Assembly (NCBI GenBank): GCA_035513175.1
Contig: DATKCN010000095.1
Location: forward strand, 1-15,018
Source of the DNA: DATKCN01 sp035513175
GTDB taxonomy: Bacteria; Chloroflexota; Chloroflexia; Thermomicrobiales; CFX8
Length of the DNA stretch: 15,018 nucleotides
Direction: 5' to 3'
The position numbers and the translations under genes were made by a program. Positions within the stretch are counted from its first letter, which is position 1. The number at the start of each line of letters is the position of its first letter. The notes beneath the pieces were generated by a model. It made no database searches and had not been told where the DNA came from. It saw only the letters and a program-made list of their open reading frames with translations. Below are positions 13,136 to 15,018 of this stretch, in pieces.

Positions 13136-15018
13136 CTACGCAATTGTGGCTTCGAGAGTGACGATGCGAGTGAGATGTGGCGCGGCGCCGAGGCGCTCGC
13201 AGGTGGCGCGGGCAGCGGCGAGCAGATCGCGCGCTGTGTCACCTTCTCCGACGGCAACGCAGAGTTCGGCCAGCGCGGTCTGCGTCAGGGCGATCTCGTA
13301 GGGCGCTTCACAGCGTTCGGCGAGAGACAGCGATTCGCGCAGGTGCTCGTGGGCTACGGCGTGAGCGCCGCGCTGGGAGGCAAGCTCGCCGAGCAGGCGG
13401 TGCGCGGCGATCAGGCCGAGCGGCTGGCGGGGATCACTGGCTTTGGAAAGGGCGGTCCGGGCATGCTGCTCGGCGGCGGCAAGGTCGCCGGTCTCGCGGT
13501 AACAGCGCGCCCAGCCAAGATGCCCCGCGACCTGCCCCAGCACCGCGCCGCTCCACGACAGCCAGCGGTCGTGGGATTCGAGCCAGGCGCGGCCGGTTGC
13601 AGCATCCTTAGCATCGAGCGCGAGGGAGGCGGCGGTATGGATGAGGGTGAGCGCGGGGTAGAACTGGCTGTCTCCCGGCTCCGTGGCGGCGCCATCCGGC
13701 AAAAAAGCATTGATGACGCGCCATGCGTCGTCAATACTTCCCATCTGCCTGTGAAGCTGCGCAAGCACGCCGCTTTCTCGCTGAGAACCGAACCATCGCG
13801 GTCCATCATGAACGCGAGCATGGCGCTCCGACAGCAGATCACGAGCCTGGTGCCAGTGTCCCTCAAGCAGAGACAATCCTCTATGAAACGCAGCCATCTG
13901 GAACTCCATGCTAGCCCCAACGGCTTTGGAGGCGTTTGCGATTGCCTGTTCTGCGGCCAGCCGCCGAGCACTGATGTCCTCCGTGCGGTAGGCGATCAAC
14001 GTTTCCATCTTCATCGACCATGTCCCCGCCATCTGAACATAGTGAGGAATCATCGCGTAGGCACGAGTTGCGATGTCCAATCGTTCAAGCGATTCATCGG
14101 GATGGCCGAGGGCGTCACTCACACGTGCAAGCGCAAGGTACAAATCACCCCAACTGCTGACCAATCCGAGCGCATCGTCACGAACAGCCTCGTCGATACG
14201 ATTGGAAGACCAGACTGAGGTGAGCCGTCCGCCCAGAGATTCTGCCTCTCGCAAACGACCGGACCAAGCCAGATGCACGCATTCGAGGGCGCGAGCCAGT
14301 ACGACCGGCTGGTTCGGATGCTGTCGCGCCATCCGGTGAATAGCACGTGGCGAACGCGTGTCAAGTGTGAGTCTTTCCGGCGGAGTCCAGCCTTCTAGCC
14401 GTCCGTCACGAAACGCGACTTCCATCTCGGCACCAACCTCGACCAGACGCTGAACACCCAACCGCGTCTCTCCGATCAACACCTGAAAGTAGCCAACGTG
14501 CATCGAGCCAAACAGCCACAGCCAGCAGTCACCGACATCTCTCCCGATGCGTGCGCCGTCAGTCACGAAACCGAGCGCGCGAGGAGTGTCAGAAAGGCGG
14601 AGCATTCGGGCGATGAGCACATGCAGCCAGCCGTACTCGCGCTGTCGCTCAGTGTCATCGGCGATCAGTGCGGCAGCCTGCTCGTAGCGCTCCGCCGCGA
14701 TCAGCCAGGCATAGGATCGCTGCGCCCGATCCCCCGCCTGAATCAACCAGTCGAACGCTCGATCGTCCGATGCTTGCCCCAAGTGATGTGCGACGGCGTC
14801 CGGATCCGGCCTGGAAGATGCCGCGAGCGCCTCACCCACGGCGCGGTGCAACGAGCGGCGGCGGAGCAGCCCCAACCCCTCATACAGCGTCTCGCGGATG
14901 AGGGCATGCGTGAAACGGAAGCCGTCGCCGCGCGGTAGCTCTTCGACAATGTGGGCCTCGGTGGCCCGCTCCAGCGTGTCGGACAACGCTTCCTCGGCCG
15001 CGCCGCTGACAGCCACCC
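13136..15018 (-). CDS. AAA/STAND ATPase-TPR regulator-like protein, N-terminus outside the window
   Basis: 626 residues are visible; the true start lies beyond the right edge. The first part (GFRFTHALIRETLYEGL, then RRRSLHRAVGEAL) is the region just after the ATPase core in large bacterial regulators and cyclases with AAA_16/TPR architecture. The remainder is a chain of helical (TPR-like) repeats such as LGWARCYRETGDLAAAEQHA and AYEIALTQTALAEL-like units. Relatives often end in a LuxR HTH, but here the protein stops after LTRIVTLEATIA with no HTH. The stop TAG lies in the entry word of the hairpin at 13116-13135. The middle of the gene, about 13680-14700, is visibly less GC-rich than the rest of the window. 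Function beyond 'signal-responsive regulator-like' cannot be given. Confidence 0.8.
   Translation of the reverse strand, partial: VAVSGAAEEALSDTLERATEAHIVEELPRGDGFRFTHALIRETLYEGLGLLRRRSLHRAVGEALAASSRPDPDAVAHHLGQASDDRAFDWLIQAGDRAQRSYAWLIAAERYEQAAALIADDTERQREYGWLHVLIARMLRLSDTPRALGFVTDGARIGRDVGDCWLWLFGSMHVGYFQVLIGETRLGVQRLVEVGAEMEVAFRDGRLEGWTPPERLTLDTRSPRAIHRMARQHPNQPVVLARALECVHLAWSGRLREAESLGGRLTSVWSSNRIDEAVRDDALGLVSSWGDLYLALARVSDALGHPDESLERLDIATRAYAMIPHYVQMAGTWSMKMETLIAYRTEDISARRLAAEQAIANASKAVGASMEFQMAAFHRGLSLLEGHWHQARDLLSERHARVHDGPRWFGSQRESGVLAQLHRQMGSIDDAWRVINAFLPDGAATEPGDSQFYPALTLIHTAASLALDAKDAATGRAWLESHDRWLSWSGAVLGQVAGHLGWARCYRETGDLAAAEQHARTALSKASDPRQPLGLIAAHRLLGELASQRGAHAVAHEHLRESLSLAERCEAPYEIALTQTALAELCVAVGEGDTARDLLAAARATCERLGAAPHLTRIVTLEATIA

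Noticed and set aside
13100..14218. 372-aa plus-strand frame opposite the ATPase/TPR gene
   Set aside because: No family resemblance and no ribosome site. The opposite strand carries regular TPR-like repeats and the FTHALIRETLYEGL motif.

Overview
The window is GC-rich DNA with strong GC3 bias, short intergenic gaps and no tRNA or rRNA. The gene families suggest Chloroflexota, possibly a Thermomicrobia-like lineage: a MalT-type LuxR regulator, an AAA/TPR regulator, a MerR/excisionase-type HTH protein, a large non-secreted M14 metallopeptidase, DinB and VOC proteins, and a lipoprotein with Asp-boxes. The taxonomy is an inference. All gene calls rest on motifs read by eye.

Layout. From 1 to 3327: a ridA-type deaminase gene, then a 916-aa MalT-like LuxR regulator, both on +. 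From 3328 to 3712: a 385-bp gene-free stretch with GC hairpins. From 3713 to 6681 (+): an ABC-2 exporter pair (ATPase and permease, 4-bp overlap), then a zinc-independent quinone oxidoreductase-type dehydrogenase. From 6812 to 7238: a small HTH gene behind a good promoter with a 14-bp perfect palindrome at the expected transcription start. From 7239 to 7657: no convincing gene, but a second good promoter followed by stacked hairpins, a candidate small RNA. From 7658 to 8989 (-): a VOC-fold fusion protein and a DinB-family protein, probably one operon. From 9165 to 10328 (-): a lipoprotein with Asp-boxes. From 10553 to 13051 (+): the M14 metallopeptidase, divergent from the lipoprotein. From 13136 to the right edge (-): an AAA/TPR regulator-like protein, cut by the window.

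The most unusual feature is a family of perfect heptanucleotide tandem repeats, consensus AGCGGGT (reverse complement ACCCGCT). It occurs at six intergenic places: 40-67, 518-546, 9058-9085, 9142-9162, 10381-10436 and 10490-10517. Four of the tracts sit, always as ACCCGCT in the gene's sense, 7 to 9 bases upstream of a plausible -10 box: ridA (weak box), the VOC/DinB operon, the lipoprotein and the peptidase. The other two lie just after stop codons (ridA, lipoprotein) in the opposite orientation. This looks like a direct-repeat operator covering the -35 region, resembling in layout the heptamer sites of SARP-type activators, or else a repeat that spreads into gene borders. If it is regulatory, the four units would form a small regulon.

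Functionally the genes look like housekeeping and stress or damage handling (RidA, quinone oxidoreductase, DinB, VOC), export (ABC-2) and peptide turnover, with two large signal-responsive ATPase regulators at the ends. No phage, transposase, CRISPR or defence gene is recognisable.
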